A program made the position numbers and the translations under genes. Below, piece by piece: positions 8,598 to 16,963 of a stretch of DNA of 27,920 bases. The notes beneath the pieces are model-generated. The model saw only the letters and a list, made by a program, of their open reading frames with translations, did no database searches and was not told the DNA's origin. The DNA is taken from positions 1-27,920 of the forward strand of contig CAKRPS010000033.1 of the NCBI GenBank assembly GCA_934385475.1. Reading direction: 5' to 3'. The DNA is from an uncultured Lachnospiraceae bacterium (GTDB lineage: Bacteria; Bacillota; Clostridia; Lachnospirales; Lachnospiraceae). Numbering within the stretch: the first letter of the stretch is position 1; each line of letters starts with the position of its first letter.

Positions 8598-10065
8598 GCT
8601 GCAAAGTGCCTCCCTCCAGTTTAAGATCAGCAGTATCTATATTATCACAAACCTTCTGGTGATGGTGGTGAACATGGTGCTGCTCAGTGGGATCAACAGT
8701 ATGTCCAACAGCCTTGATACGGTTTATCAGGGAAATCTGCACCTGAATGAACTGACAGAAGCGCTTGTCGCCGTGCAGGATGACATGACGGACTATCTGA
8801 ACTATAAGACCAGTGATTCCCTGGAAGACTATTACCGGAGTGAACAGGCTTACCGGGCGATGATCCAGGAGCTTAACGAAGAGATCACAAGCAGCTCTTT
8901 TGACCGCATGGAAAGAAATATCCGGCATATGTCAGAGGAGTATCTGGATGCTGTGGGACAGACCATAGAGGCCAAACGTGGACGAAATGTGGAGAAGTAC
9001 AGGGTGCACTATGAAAATGCCACCCAGATGTATGAATATATCAACACCTATATTACAAGTCTTAACATGGAGAAATTCAAGAGCAATTCGGAACAGTACA
9101 GCGAGCTTCTGGGGCGTTTCCGGCTGTTTGAGACTGCATCAGTGGTAGTTATGCTTCTGGTGATGGGAAGTAATGTAGGAATCATTATCAGTTTCGTGGG
9201 AACACTGATCCGGCCGTTGAAAAATCTTGCGAAGTCCGCTGATGAGGTGGCGAAGGGAAATTTCGCGGTGGAACTGCTTCCGGTGGAGACGCAGGATGAG
9301 ATCAGTATTGTGACGAAGGCATTTAACCAGATGGTGGTAAACATCCGGAAATACATTGAAAAGCTGCGGGAGAGCATGGAGGCGGAACGAGCCATGAAGG
9401 AGCGGGAGCTGATGATGGAGACGCACCTGAAGGACGCAAGGCTCAAGTACTTACAGGCACAGATCAATCCGCACTTTCTGTTTAATACCCTGAATGCCGG
9501 TGCCCAGCTTGCCATGATGGAGGGGGCAGACCGCACCTATGATTATGTGCAGAAGGTGGCACAGTTTTATCGGTACAATATGAAAAAGAGTCAGGAAACT
9601 GTCACGATCGGAGCGGAGATTGAGATGGTGGATTCCTATATTTATATTTTGAATGTGCGTTTTGCAGGGGATATTCACTATGAAAAAAAGGTGGATGAGA
9701 GTCTGCTTTCCGTGGAAATGCCGGGTATGATCCTGCAGCCGATCGTGGAGAACTGTGTCAATCACGGGATCCGGGAGATGGGGGATCAGGGCAAAATCCT
9801 GCTCTCTGTCTATGCGGTGGAGGATGCTGTCTGTATCAGTATCAAGGACAACGGAATCGGAATGAGCCAGGAGATCATCGATAAGGTGATGAGTGGAACC
9901 TACCGGGACGAAAAGATAGCTGCCGGCTCAAACGGAATCGGTATGGACAATGTGATTTCCAGGATGAGGCTGTATACCGGCAATGAAGATGTGATGGATA
10001 TTTCCAGCGAGGGAAGCGGAATGGGAACGGAGGTATTTCTGTATGTACAAAATAATGCTGGCTGA
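8584..10065 (+). CDS. LytS/YesM-family sensor histidine kinase with HAMP domain
   Basis: Membrane histidine kinase of 493 residues. ATG 8584 is chosen over 8575 because AAGGAGG (8568-8574) ends 9 nt before it. Order of parts: transmembrane helix about 17-37; extracytoplasmic helical region to about 180, apparently without a ligand-binding fold; second transmembrane helix about 181-207; HAMP from 208 to about 260; coiled segment; His_kinase domain with H297 in QINPHFLFNTLN; C-terminal HATPase with IVENCVNHGI (N box), DNGIGMS and NGIGMDNV. The lack of a sensory fold fits a kinase that reads the membrane-anchored binding protein encoded just upstream. It overlaps its neighbours on both sides (14 and 23 nt), so translation is probably coupled. 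The phosphoryl acceptor should be D55 of the next gene product. Confidence 0.92.
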   Translation: MNKSRLQSASLQFKISSIYIITNLLVMVVNMVLLSGINSMSNSLDTVYQGNLHLNELTEALVAVQDDMTDYLNYKTSDSLEDYYRSEQAYRAMIQELNEEITSSSFDRMERNIRHMSEEYLDAVGQTIEAKRGRNVEKYRVHYENATQMYEYINTYITSLNMEKFKSNSEQYSELLGRFRLFETASVVVMLLVMGSNVGIIISFVGTLIRPLKNLAKSADEVAKGNFAVELLPVETQDEISIVTKAFNQMVVNIRKYIEKLRESMEAERAMKERELMMETHLKDARLKYLQAQINPHFLFNTLNAGAQLAMMEGADRTYDYVQKVAQFYRYNMKKSQETVTIGAEIEMVDSYIYILNVRFAGDIHYEKKVDESLLSVEMPGMILQPIVENCVNHGIREMGDQGKILLSVYAVEDAVCISIKDNGIGMSQEIIDKVMSGTYRDEKIAAGSNGIGMDNVISRMRLYTGNEDVMDISSEGSGMGTEVFLYVQNNAG

Positions 10066-11653
10066 CGATGAGGGAATTGTGATCGATTCCCTGAAATTCA
10101 TCATAGAGAAGGAATTTGGGAGTGAGTGCAGCGTAGAATTTGCAAAGACCGGAAGAAGTGTGATCGAGCTGGCAGAGACCTTCCGACCGGACATTGCGGT
10201 TATGGATATCCAGATGCCGGGCATCAACGGGATCGAAGCCATGAAGGAGATCCGGGAAAACAACAGCAACGTGATCTTCATTATCATGTCAGCCTATGAC
10301 AAGTTTGATTATGCCAAGGAGGCGATCAAACTCGGCGTACTGGAGTACATCACGAAACCCATGGAAAAGAACCGGATTGTTGCAGCGTTACGTTCAGCGA
10401 TGGAACAGATCGACAAGGAACGTCGGAAACGCAGCAATGATCTGATGATCCGGGAGAAGCTTGAGACGGTAGTTCCGATTCTGGAAAGCGGACTGATCTA
10501 TAATGTCCTGCTGCAGGAGTACTTCACCGAAGATGTGGATAACTATAAGACGCTTCTGGAAATATCGCAGGATCACGCGTATATGCTGGCGGTCGTGTGC
10601 GGGGATGATCAGGTGGGAAACCACATGACAAACGCGGTCGGCAGCAGTGTGAGGGTGCAGCAGTATGCCGGGGAGCTGCGGGAGGCGCTCAAGGAGGTGT
10701 TCCCAGGGTGTATCGTCGGCTCTGCCATGTCCAACAAGATAGCGGTGCTGGTGCCTTATGAGGGGGCGGAGATCGGCTACAATGAGAGAATTTCCCTGAT
10801 TGAAAAGTCGAGGGAGCTTGTCAGAAATCTCCGCAAAAAGACGGACATTACCTTCCGGATCGGGATTGGTTCGCTCAAAGAGCTGCGCGATGTCAGAGAG
10901 TCTTATCAGGAAGGGCTGGATGCGCTGATCAAATCCACCGGAAGTGTCGCACATGCAGATGACCTGCCGATCGGCTGTGATTATGAAGAAGATTATCCGA
11001 TCCATCTGGAAAAGAGACTTTTTACAGAGGTGGAAAACGGAGAAGTCAGTCAGGCGATGGCGGCGGCAGGAGACTTTTTTCAGTGGATGGAAAAGAGCGA
11101 CGCGGATGGTCTGATGGATATCAGACTGAAAATTCTGGAGTTTGTCATGTGGGCGGAGCGCCTGGCATACGAGGCGGGAGGTATGACTTACCGTTTTACA
11201 GCGAGAAGAGAGTATCTGCCGACCGTTATGAACACGGAGAATATGGAAGCACTCAAGAACTGGTTTGTCGAGAAGATCGGGGAAGCGAGTGGCAATGTGC
11301 TTCGCAAGGGTGCAGAGAGATCGGTTTCGCAGGTGGACGCGGCCAAGGAGTATATTAAGAACAATTACAGTAAGGATATTTCACTGGATGATGTCTCCAG
11401 AACCGTAAATATCAGTCCGTATTATTTCAGCAAAATTTTCAAGAATGAGACCGGAGAAGGGTTTGTGGAATATCTGACGAAGATCCGTATGGACCGGGCG
11501 AAGGAGCTTCTGGAGACTACGGAATATTCTATGAAGGAAATCTGTTCCATGGTCGGCTATGCGGACCCGAATTATTTCAGCCGTTCCTTTAAGAAAAACG
11601 TCGGGGTGACACCCACGGAGTACAAGGACCGGAGAATGGAGATGGAAGCGTGA
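10043..11653 (+). CDS. YesN-family response regulator (REC plus AraC-type DNA-binding domain)
   Basis: Response regulator of 536 residues starting at ATG 10043, behind GGAGG (10029-10033) and inside the end of the kinase gene. The N-terminal receiver (about 1-120) has the acidic pair D8/D9, phospho-acceptor D55 (VMDIQMPG), the switch residues in IMSAYDKFDYA and the lysine of ITKPME. A long middle region (about 130-420) resembles the degenerate linker of YesN proteins. The C-terminus (about 430-530) is an AraC-type double helix-turn-helix, including YYFSKIFKNETGEGF and SMVGYADPNYFSRSFKK. Its likely target is the promoter of the importer operon, as for YesN acting on xylFGH in C. beijerinckii. 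The binding site is not identified here. Confidence 0.93.
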   Translation: MYKIMLADDEGIVIDSLKFIIEKEFGSECSVEFAKTGRSVIELAETFRPDIAVMDIQMPGINGIEAMKEIRENNSNVIFIIMSAYDKFDYAKEAIKLGVLEYITKPMEKNRIVAALRSAMEQIDKERRKRSNDLMIREKLETVVPILESGLIYNVLLQEYFTEDVDNYKTLLEISQDHAYMLAVVCGDDQVGNHMTNAVGSSVRVQQYAGELREALKEVFPGCIVGSAMSNKIAVLVPYEGAEIGYNERISLIEKSRELVRNLRKKTDITFRIGIGSLKELRDVRESYQEGLDALIKSTGSVAHADDLPIGCDYEEDYPIHLEKRLFTEVENGEVSQAMAAAGDFFQWMEKSDADGLMDIRLKILEFVMWAERLAYEAGGMTYRFTARREYLPTVMNTENMEALKNWFVEKIGEASGNVLRKGAERSVSQVDAAKEYIKNNYSKDISLDDVSRTVNISPYYFSKIFKNETGEGFVEYLTKIRMDRAKELLETTEYSMKEICSMVGYADPNYFSRSFKKNVGVTPTEYKDRRMEMEA

Positions 11654-12711
11654 ATAATGTAGGGAAAAGGCTTCTGAGTGTGCTTCTGATGCTGGCACTG
11701 GCAGTGGGGATCACCGCCTGTGGCCATGCCAAGACAGAGGATGCTGCATACGAAGTAGAGGACGATAAAATCCAGATTGGAATGAGTTTTGATTCTTTTG
11801 TCATTGAAAGATGGCAGAAAGACCGGGATGTGTTCGTATCCGTGGCCAAGGAGCTCGGGGCTGAGGTCAATGTGCAGAATGCCAACGGAGATGTCGAGGA
11901 ACAGAAAAAGCAGATTGATTATTTCATCAAAAAGGGCATGGACGTGATCGTTATTATCAGTATCGACGCAGATGAACTGAAGGAATCCGTGGAAAAAGCG
12001 AAGAAAGAAGGCATCAGAGTCATTGCCTATGACAGGCAGATCAATGATGCGGACGTGGATCTCTACATCTCCTTTGACAATGAAGAGGTGGGTACCATGA
12101 TGGCACTTGCACTGGTCAGCCACGGAATATCCGGTGGCAATGTGCTGATGCTGGAGGGATCACCCACTGACGGTAATGTGGCGATGGTGGAAAAAGGCTT
12201 CCGGGAGGTGATGAAGCGTAATCAGGTGACGATTCTGGATACGATGCACGCTGACGGCTGGAAGGCTGAACTTGCGGCTGAATATGTGTACACCCATGGG
12301 GATAGGGTCAGACTTGCGGACGGCATTATGTGTGGTAACGATGACCTTGCGACGCAGGTTGTGCATGCACTTGCGGAGACGAGACGAGCAGGTGATATTC
12401 TGGTAGTCGGGCAGGATGCGGATCTGGCGGCCTGTCAGAGAATCGTAGAGGGAACCCAGATCATGACGGTATACAAGCCGGTGGAGAAGCTTGCCACCCG
12501 TGCAGCGCAGGAGGCTGTGGCCCTTGCGAAGGGGGAGGAGCTTTCCGGCGAGGATGTGACGGAGATCGAGAACGGAACCTACGCCGTTCCCTATATCGGT
12601 CTTGAACCGATCAGTGTGACAAAGGATAACATAGATGAAGTGATCATTGGAAGTGGGTTCCATCTGAAGGAGGATGTCTATCTGAATGTGCCGGATGAGA
12701 TGCCGGAATAG
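11650..12711 (+). CDS. XylF-like D-xylose-type substrate-binding lipoprotein
   Basis: Sugar-binding lipoprotein of 353 residues. It starts at GTG 11650, overlapping the regulator's stop codon (GTGA), with GGAG about 8 nt upstream. A lipoprotein signal ends at C24 (GITAC). The mature part closely follows E. coli XylF as I recall it: ERWQKDRDVF, DVIVIISIDADEL, IAYDRQINDADVDLYISFDNE, GQDADLAACQRI and MTVYKPVEKLA. It is far more XylF-like than the importer's own binding protein at 12940-14118. It sits inside the regulatory operon without a partner ATPase or permease, so it may feed the downstream importer or serve as a second receptor for signalling. Xylose as ligand is inferred from similarity only. 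Confidence 0.88.
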   Translation: MNNVGKRLLSVLLMLALAVGITACGHAKTEDAAYEVEDDKIQIGMSFDSFVIERWQKDRDVFVSVAKELGAEVNVQNANGDVEEQKKQIDYFIKKGMDVIVIISIDADELKESVEKAKKEGIRVIAYDRQINDADVDLYISFDNEEVGTMMALALVSHGISGGNVLMLEGSPTDGNVAMVEKGFREVMKRNQVTILDTMHADGWKAELAAEYVYTHGDRVRLADGIMCGNDDLATQVVHALAETRRAGDILVVGQDADLAACQRIVEGTQIMTVYKPVEKLATRAAQEAVALAKGEELSGEDVTEIENGTYAVPYIGLEPISVTKDNIDEVIIGSGFHLKEDVYLNVPDEMPE

Positions 12712-12750
12712 GAATTTTCCGAATTACAATAGCAAAATTTTATAAAAGGG

Positions 12751-12792
12751 AGTGTGCGGCAAAACAAAATAGTGCTAGCACACACTTTTTTT
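12751..12792 (+). terminator. Weak terminator-like hairpin containing palindrome GTGCTAGCAC
   Basis: AGTGTG (12751-12756) can pair with CACACT (12781-12786), which runs into seven T at 12786-12792. GTGTGC/GCACAC is an alternative pairing. The loop is long (about 24 nt) and holds the perfect palindrome GTGCTAGCAC (12772-12781), which could instead be a protein operator. It lies between the regulatory operon and the importer operon, so it could end the first transcript. The rest of the gap (12793-12865) is AT-rich, with TATGGT at 12848-12853 as a possible -10 and no good -35, as expected for an activator-dependent promoter. Confidence 0.4.
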
Positions 12793-12865
12793 GCTGATGT
12801 AGGAACTGGAAAAAATGCAGAAAGTCATAAATTATTCCTAGTTTGTTTATGGTACAGTTGTCTTA

Positions 12866-12900
12866 CCGGAAAGGAAAGAACATTTCCTAAGAGATTCCGG
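12866..12900 (+). promoter_or_regulatory. Stem-loop in the leader of the importer operon
   Basis: CCGGAA (12866-12871) pairs with TTCCGG (12895-12900), and AGGAAA (12872-12877) with TTTCCT (12883-12888) around the loop GAACA, with a 6-nt bulge on the 3' side. It lies 22 nt upstream of the ribosome binding site AAGGGAGG (12922-12929). It has no T-tract, so it is not a terminator. It could stabilise the 5' end of the message or hold a regulatory site. ACATTTC is repeated directly at 12880 and 12903, 23 bp apart. Confidence 0.5.
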
Positions 12901-12939
12901 AAACATTTCATATTCAAAGTTAAGGGAGGAAAACAGAAC

Positions 12940-14118
12940 ATGAAAAAGAAATTAGTAAGCATGGTTTTGACAACCGCAATGGTAGCTTCTATGTTAGTTG
13001 GATGTGGATCTTCAGCTGACAGCACAGAGACAGCAGCACCTGCTGATACCGCTACTGAAGAGGCAGCAGCAGACACAACAGCAACAGATGATGCAGCAGC
13101 CGATGATGCAGCAGCCGATACCGCTACAGTAGAATCCAACGGAACAAAGGTTGGTGTTTCCATGCCGACCAAGGATCTGCAGAGATGGAACCAGGATGGT
13201 GCAAACATGCAGGCAGAGCTGGAAGCAGCAGGATATGAAGTAGACCTGCAGTACGCATCCAACGATGTACAGACACAGGTTTCCCAGATTGAGAACATGA
13301 TCTCCAGCGGCGCTAACGTACTGGTTATCGCAGCAATCGAGGGTTCTTCCTTAGGCGAGGCTCTTGACATGGCTAAATCCGCTAACATTCCGGTTATTGC
13401 ATATGACCGTCTTCTTATGAACTCCGATGCAGTTTCTTACTATGCAACATTCGATAACTACATGGTAGGAACCAAGCAGGGACAGTACATCGTAGATACA
13501 CTTGATCTTGACAATGCAGACGGACCGTTCAACCTTGAGATCACAGCAGGTGACCCTGGTGACAACAATGCAGGTTACTTCTACAACGGTGCTATGGATG
13601 TATTGAAACCGTACATTGATGAGGGCAAGCTGGTAGTTGTATCCGGACAGACATCCTTTGATGAGTGTGCAACTCCTACATGGGCAACAGAGACAGCACA
13701 GTCCAGAGCTGAGAACATCCTTTCTTCCAACTATGCAGATGGAACACAGATCGATGTATGGCTTTGCTCTAACGACTCTACAGCACTTGGCGTTGAGAAC
13801 GCACTGGCAGCTAACTACAATGGTGAGTACCCGATCGTAACCGGTCAGGACTGTGATAAAGAGAACGTAAAGAACATGATCGCTGGAAAGCAGTCTATGT
13901 CCATCTTCAAGGATACACGTACTCTGGCTTCTCAGGTTGTTAAGATGGTTGGTCAGATTCTGACAGGCGAGACTGTAGATGTAAACGATACAGAGACTTA
14001 TGACAATGGAACAGGTGTTATTCCTTCCTTCCTTTGCGAGCCTGTATTCGCAGATATCAACAACTACAAAGAGCTGCTCATCGATTCCGGTTACTATACA
14101 GAGGCAGATCTTCAGTAA
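12940..14118 (+). CDS. chvE: ChvE-like multiple-monosaccharide-binding lipoprotein
   Basis: Extracellular sugar receptor of the ABC importer encoded downstream. The start ATG 12940 follows a strong ribosome binding site (AAGGGAGG, 12922-12929) and gives 392 residues. The in-frame extension to 12754 would run through the hairpins and is rejected. The lipoprotein signal ends at C22 (MLVGC). A flexible linker rich in Ala, Asp and Thr (about residues 25-63) connects lipid to domain. The binding fold has VGVSMPTKDLQRWNQDG, IENMISSGANVLVIAAIEG, IPVIAYDRLLMNSD and TGQDCDKENVKNM, typical of the ChvE/MmsABC type. Its codon choice is more uniform than in the regulatory genes, suggesting high expression. 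A hairpin follows the gene, fitting excess of binding protein over ATPase. The ligand could be xylose, arabinose, galactose or glucose. Confidence 0.9.
   Translation: MKKKLVSMVLTTAMVASMLVGCGSSADSTETAAPADTATEEAAADTTATDDAAADDAAADTATVESNGTKVGVSMPTKDLQRWNQDGANMQAELEAAGYEVDLQYASNDVQTQVSQIENMISSGANVLVIAAIEGSSLGEALDMAKSANIPVIAYDRLLMNSDAVSYYATFDNYMVGTKQGQYIVDTLDLDNADGPFNLEITAGDPGDNNAGYFYNGAMDVLKPYIDEGKLVVVSGQTSFDECATPTWATETAQSRAENILSSNYADGTQIDVWLCSNDSTALGVENALAANYNGEYPIVTGQDCDKENVKNMIAGKQSMSIFKDTRTLASQVVKMVGQILTGETVDVNDTETYDNGTGVIPSFLCEPVFADINNYKELLIDSGYYTEADLQ
13087..13116 (+). repeat. 15-bp tandem repeat (two copies) in the lipoprotein linker
   Basis: GATGATGCAGCAGCC occurs twice in tandem (13087-13101 and 13102-13116) and encodes DDAAA-type repeats. 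GATACCGCTAC also occurs at 13045-13055 and 13117-13127, 72 bp apart. All units keep the reading frame, so slippage would only change the length of the linker between lipid anchor and sugar-binding domain. Confidence 0.8.
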
Positions 14119-14149
14119 GACATTTATTTTAGGAAGTAAGGTATTTCAT

Positions 14150-14178
14150 GCAGGCGGGAATTTCCCGCCTGCTGGTTT
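14150..14178 (+). terminator. Intra-operon hairpin with short T-tract (partial terminator)
   Basis: GCAGGCGGG (14150-14158) pairs with CCCGCCTGC (14164-14172); the stem can extend inward by one A-T pair. It is followed by TGGTTTT, a short T-tract. It lies between the binding-protein gene and mmsA with no new promoter visible. It probably lets only part of the transcripts through, or protects the 3' end of the binding-protein message. Confidence 0.65.
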
Positions 14179-14244
14179 TCAGAGGGAACCAATGCAGTAT
14201 TTATGTGTATGGGCAGAAATATAGAATGATTGGGAGGGATACAA

Positions 14245-15783
14245 TTGGCAAAAGTTTTATTGGAAATGAAAAATATTACCAAAACATTCCCTGGCGTTAA
14301 AGCACTTGACAATGTCAATTTGAAGGTTGAAGAGGGCGAGATCCATGCCCTTGTCGGCGAAAACGGAGCAGGAAAATCCACTTTGATGAATGTACTGAGC
14401 GGTATTTATCCGTATGGTACCTACGAGGGGGATATCATTTATAACGGAGAGATCTGTAAATTCAATAAGATTAAGGATTCCGAGGAAAAGGGAATCGTAA
14501 TCATCCATCAGGAGCTGGCGCTCGTGCCTTATATGTCGATCGGGGAGAACATGTTCCTCGGCAATGAGCAGGGCAAAAAGAACGCTATCGACTGGGATAA
14601 AACCTATGCGGAGGCAGACAAATACCTGAAAATGGTAGGATTGACGGAGTCCTCCAAGACTTTGATCAAAGAAATCGGTACCGGTAAGCAGCAGCTGGTA
14701 GAGATCGCAAAGGCGCTCGCCAAGAATGCGAAGCTTCTGATTCTGGATGAGCCGACCTCATCCCTGAATGAGACCGATTCCAAGGCCCTTCTTGATCTGA
14801 TGTTAGAGTTCAAGAAACAGGGCATGACCATGATTATTATCACTCATAAGTTAAATGAGGTTGCCTATGTGGCAGATAAAATTACCGTTATCCGTGATGG
14901 TTCCACGATTGAGACAATGGATAAGACGAAGACGGAGATTTCCGAGGACCGTATTATCCAGGGCATGGTTGGCCGTGAACTGACGGATCGTTTCCCGAAG
15001 AGACAGGGCGTTAAGATCGGCGACATCAATATGGAAGTGGATAACTGGACGGTATATCATCCGCTTTATCCGGAACGCAAGGTGGTTGACAATGTGTCCA
15101 TCAACGTGCGCAAGGGTGAGGTGGTTGGCATCTACGGACTGATGGGAGCCGGACGTACCGAGCTTGCCATGAGTATCTTCGGCCGTTCTTATGGAACCGG
15201 AATCACCGGAACCCTGAAGCTGAATGGCAAAGAGATCACCTTGAAGAATCCGAAGGAAGCCATCAAAAATAAGATCGCTTACGTGACAGAGGACAGAAAG
15301 GGAAATGGTCTGGTACTGACCAACCCGATCAAGATCAACACGACACTGGCCAATCTGGACAGTATCAGTAAGCACAAAGTCATCGATAAGGATAAAGAAT
15401 ATCAGGTGGCAGAGGAATACCGTGCAAAGCTGCGTACCAAATGTCCTTCCGTAGAACAGAATGTCGGAAATCTTTCCGGTGGTAACCAGCAGAAGGTGCT
15501 CCTTGCCAAATGGATGTTTACTGAGCCGGATGTGCTGATCCTGGATGAGCCTACGAGAGGTATCGATGTAGGTGCGAAATATGAAATTTACTGCATTATC
15601 AATGATCTTGTTGCAGCCGGAAAATCTGTTATCATGATTTCTTCCGAGTTGCCGGAGGTTCTTGGCATGAGCGACAGGATCTATATTATGAATGCAGCCA
15701 GGATTGTCGGTGAGCTCAAGGCGGAGGATGCTTCGCAGGAGATCATCATGGCAAGTATTCTGAAGTCAGGAAAGGAGGCATAG
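14245..15783 (+). CDS. mmsA: Multiple-monosaccharide ABC importer, ATPase with two nucleotide-binding domains (MmsA/GguA type)
   Basis: Cytoplasmic ATPase of a class 2 sugar importer, 512 residues. The start is taken as TTG 14245, giving [15 protein letters not shown] as in the family, with GGGAGGG (14232-14238) 6 nt upstream. Upstream TTG 14230 has no such site. First domain: Walker [11 protein letters not shown]-loop HQELALVP, unusual signature [14 protein letters not shown], Walker [12 protein letters not shown]. Second domain: degenerate Walker [10 protein letters not shown], canonical signature LSGGNQQKV, Walker [14 protein letters not shown] degenerate second Walker A is normal in the AraG/MglA/XylG family. 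[17 protein letters not shown] before the second domain and [14 protein letters not shown] in the first point to MmsA rather than XylG. The permease gene follows after 2 bp. Confidence 0.93.
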   Translation: MAKVLLEMKNITKTFPGVKALDNVNLKVEEGEIHALVGENGAGKSTLMNVLSGIYPYGTYEGDIIYNGEICKFNKIKDSEEKGIVIIHQELALVPYMSIGENMFLGNEQGKKNAIDWDKTYAEADKYLKMVGLTESSKTLIKEIGTGKQQLVEIAKALAKNAKLLILDEPTSSLNETDSKALLDLMLEFKKQGMTMIIITHKLNEVAYVADKITVIRDGSTIETMDKTKTEISEDRIIQGMVGRELTDRFPKRQGVKIGDINMEVDNWTVYHPLYPERKVVDNVSINVRKGEVVGIYGLMGAGRTELAMSIFGRSYGTGITGTLKLNGKEITLKNPKEAIKNKIAYVTEDRKGNGLVLTNPIKINTTLANLDSISKHKVIDKDKEYQVAEEYRAKLRTKCPSVEQNVGNLSGGNQQKVLLAKWMFTEPDVLILDEPTRGIDVGAKYEIYCIINDLVAAGKSVIMISSELPEVLGMSDRIYIMNAARIVGELKAEDASQEIIMASILKSGKEA

Positions 15784-15785
15784 AG

Positions 15786-16955
15786 ATGAAAAAAACAAGT
15801 ATCGGAGCTGTTTTAAAGAAAAACACCATGATCATTGCCCTTGTTCTGGTAGTTGCCTTCTTCTATTGGAGTACAGGTGGTAAAATTCTTTATGCACAGA
15901 ATATCAACAACCTGATTTCGCAGAACGCTTACGTGTTTGTTCTGGCAACCGGTATGCTGCTGTGTATCCTGACAGGTGGTAACATCGATCTTTCCGTAGG
16001 TTCGGTAGTCTGCTTTGTAGGCGGTATCGGTGCGGTTATGATGGATAAACATATGAACCCATGGCTGGCAGTGCTCGCTATGCTGGTGGTTGGTCTTCTG
16101 GTAGGTATGTTCCAGGGCTTCTGGATCGCCTATATCAAAGTACCTCCCTTTATTGCAACACTGGCAGGTATGTACGCATTCAGAGGCTTGTCCAATGTTG
16201 TTCTGCAGGGATATGCCGTGTCGGTTTCCGACACCACGTACCTGAATGTGTTCGGCGGTGGCGCAGACTGTTATGTTCCGGATTTTCTGGGCGGTGGAAC
16301 AGTCAATATGACCTGTATTCTGGTCGGTATCCTGCTTGCAGTGCTCTACATAGCAATGACAGTGAAAAACCGGATCAGCAAGAAAGCAAAAGGGTATAAC
16401 ACAGCACCCCTTGCAACAGAGGCCGCAAAGACCGTTATTATCAGTGCAGTCATTATCTGGCTGATGTATAAGCTTGCAAATTACAAAGGAATTCCAAGTG
16501 CTCTGATCTGGATCGCAGTGGTGCTTCTGGTTTATTCCTACATTACCAATAAGACGACGACGGGACGTTACCTGTACGCAGTCGGCGGCAACGAGAAAGC
16601 GACAAGACTTTCCGGTGTCAACACCAAGAACGTTTACTTCTTCGCATATGCCAATATGGGACTTCTGGCTGGTCTGGCCGGTATCCTGACGATCGCGAGA
16701 GCAGCATCGGCACAGCCCACTTATGGACAGGGATACGAGATGGATGCCATTGCAGCCTGCTTTATCGGCGGTGCATCCGCATACGGCGGTGTTGGTTCCG
16801 TAGCCGGCATGGTAGTCGGTGCAACCCTGATGGGTGTTATCAACCAGGGTATGAGTATCATGGGTATGGAAGCAAACTACCAGAAAGTGGTCAAAGGTCT
16901 GGTTCTCCTGATCGCGATCATCTTTGATGTAATGTCCAAGAAAGAAAAGAAATAA
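15786..16955 (+). CDS. mmsB: Multiple-monosaccharide ABC importer permease, first copy (MmsB/GguB type)
   Basis: Integral membrane permease of 389 residues (BPD_transp_2 fold, AraH/XylH/MmsB family). ATG 15786 follows AAGGAGG, which lies in the last codons of mmsA. Multiple hydrophobic helices cover most of the protein. Family motifs include LATGMLLCILTGGNIDLSVG, PPFIATLAGMYAFRGL, the coupling region TGRYLYAVGGNEKATRLSGV and a C-terminal IGGASAYGGVGSVAGMVVGA. A hydrophilic stretch around KNRISKKAKGYNT lies mid-protein, as in long MmsB permeases. The second permease gene begins 8 bp later. No damage is visible. Confidence 0.93.
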   Translation: MKKTSIGAVLKKNTMIIALVLVVAFFYWSTGGKILYAQNINNLISQNAYVFVLATGMLLCILTGGNIDLSVGSVVCFVGGIGAVMMDKHMNPWLAVLAMLVVGLLVGMFQGFWIAYIKVPPFIATLAGMYAFRGLSNVVLQGYAVSVSDTTYLNVFGGGADCYVPDFLGGGTVNMTCILVGILLAVLYIAMTVKNRISKKAKGYNTAPLATEAAKTVIISAVIIWLMYKLANYKGIPSALIWIAVVLLVYSYITNKTTTGRYLYAVGGNEKATRLSGVNTKNVYFFAYANMGLLAGLAGILTIARAASAQPTYGQGYEMDAIAACFIGGASAYGGVGSVAGMVVGATLMGVINQGMSIMGMEANYQKVVKGLVLLIAIIFDVMSKKEKK

Positions 16956-16963
16956 GGAGGGAT

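Noticed and set aside
12772..12781. CcpA cre site at the palindrome GTGCTAGCAC
   Set aside because: It lacks the central CG and the flanking pattern of cre (TGNAANCGNNNNCA-like), so another operator or a hairpin is more likely.
12754..12939. Longer N-terminus for the ChvE-like lipoprotein
   Set aside because: It would place 62 residues before a complete lipoprotein signal and run through the hairpins; the strong ribosome binding site serves ATG 12940.
13000..13130. CRISPR-like or recombination repeat in the Ala/Asp-rich region
   Set aside because: The repeats are short, in tandem, in frame and coding for a linker; there are no spacers.
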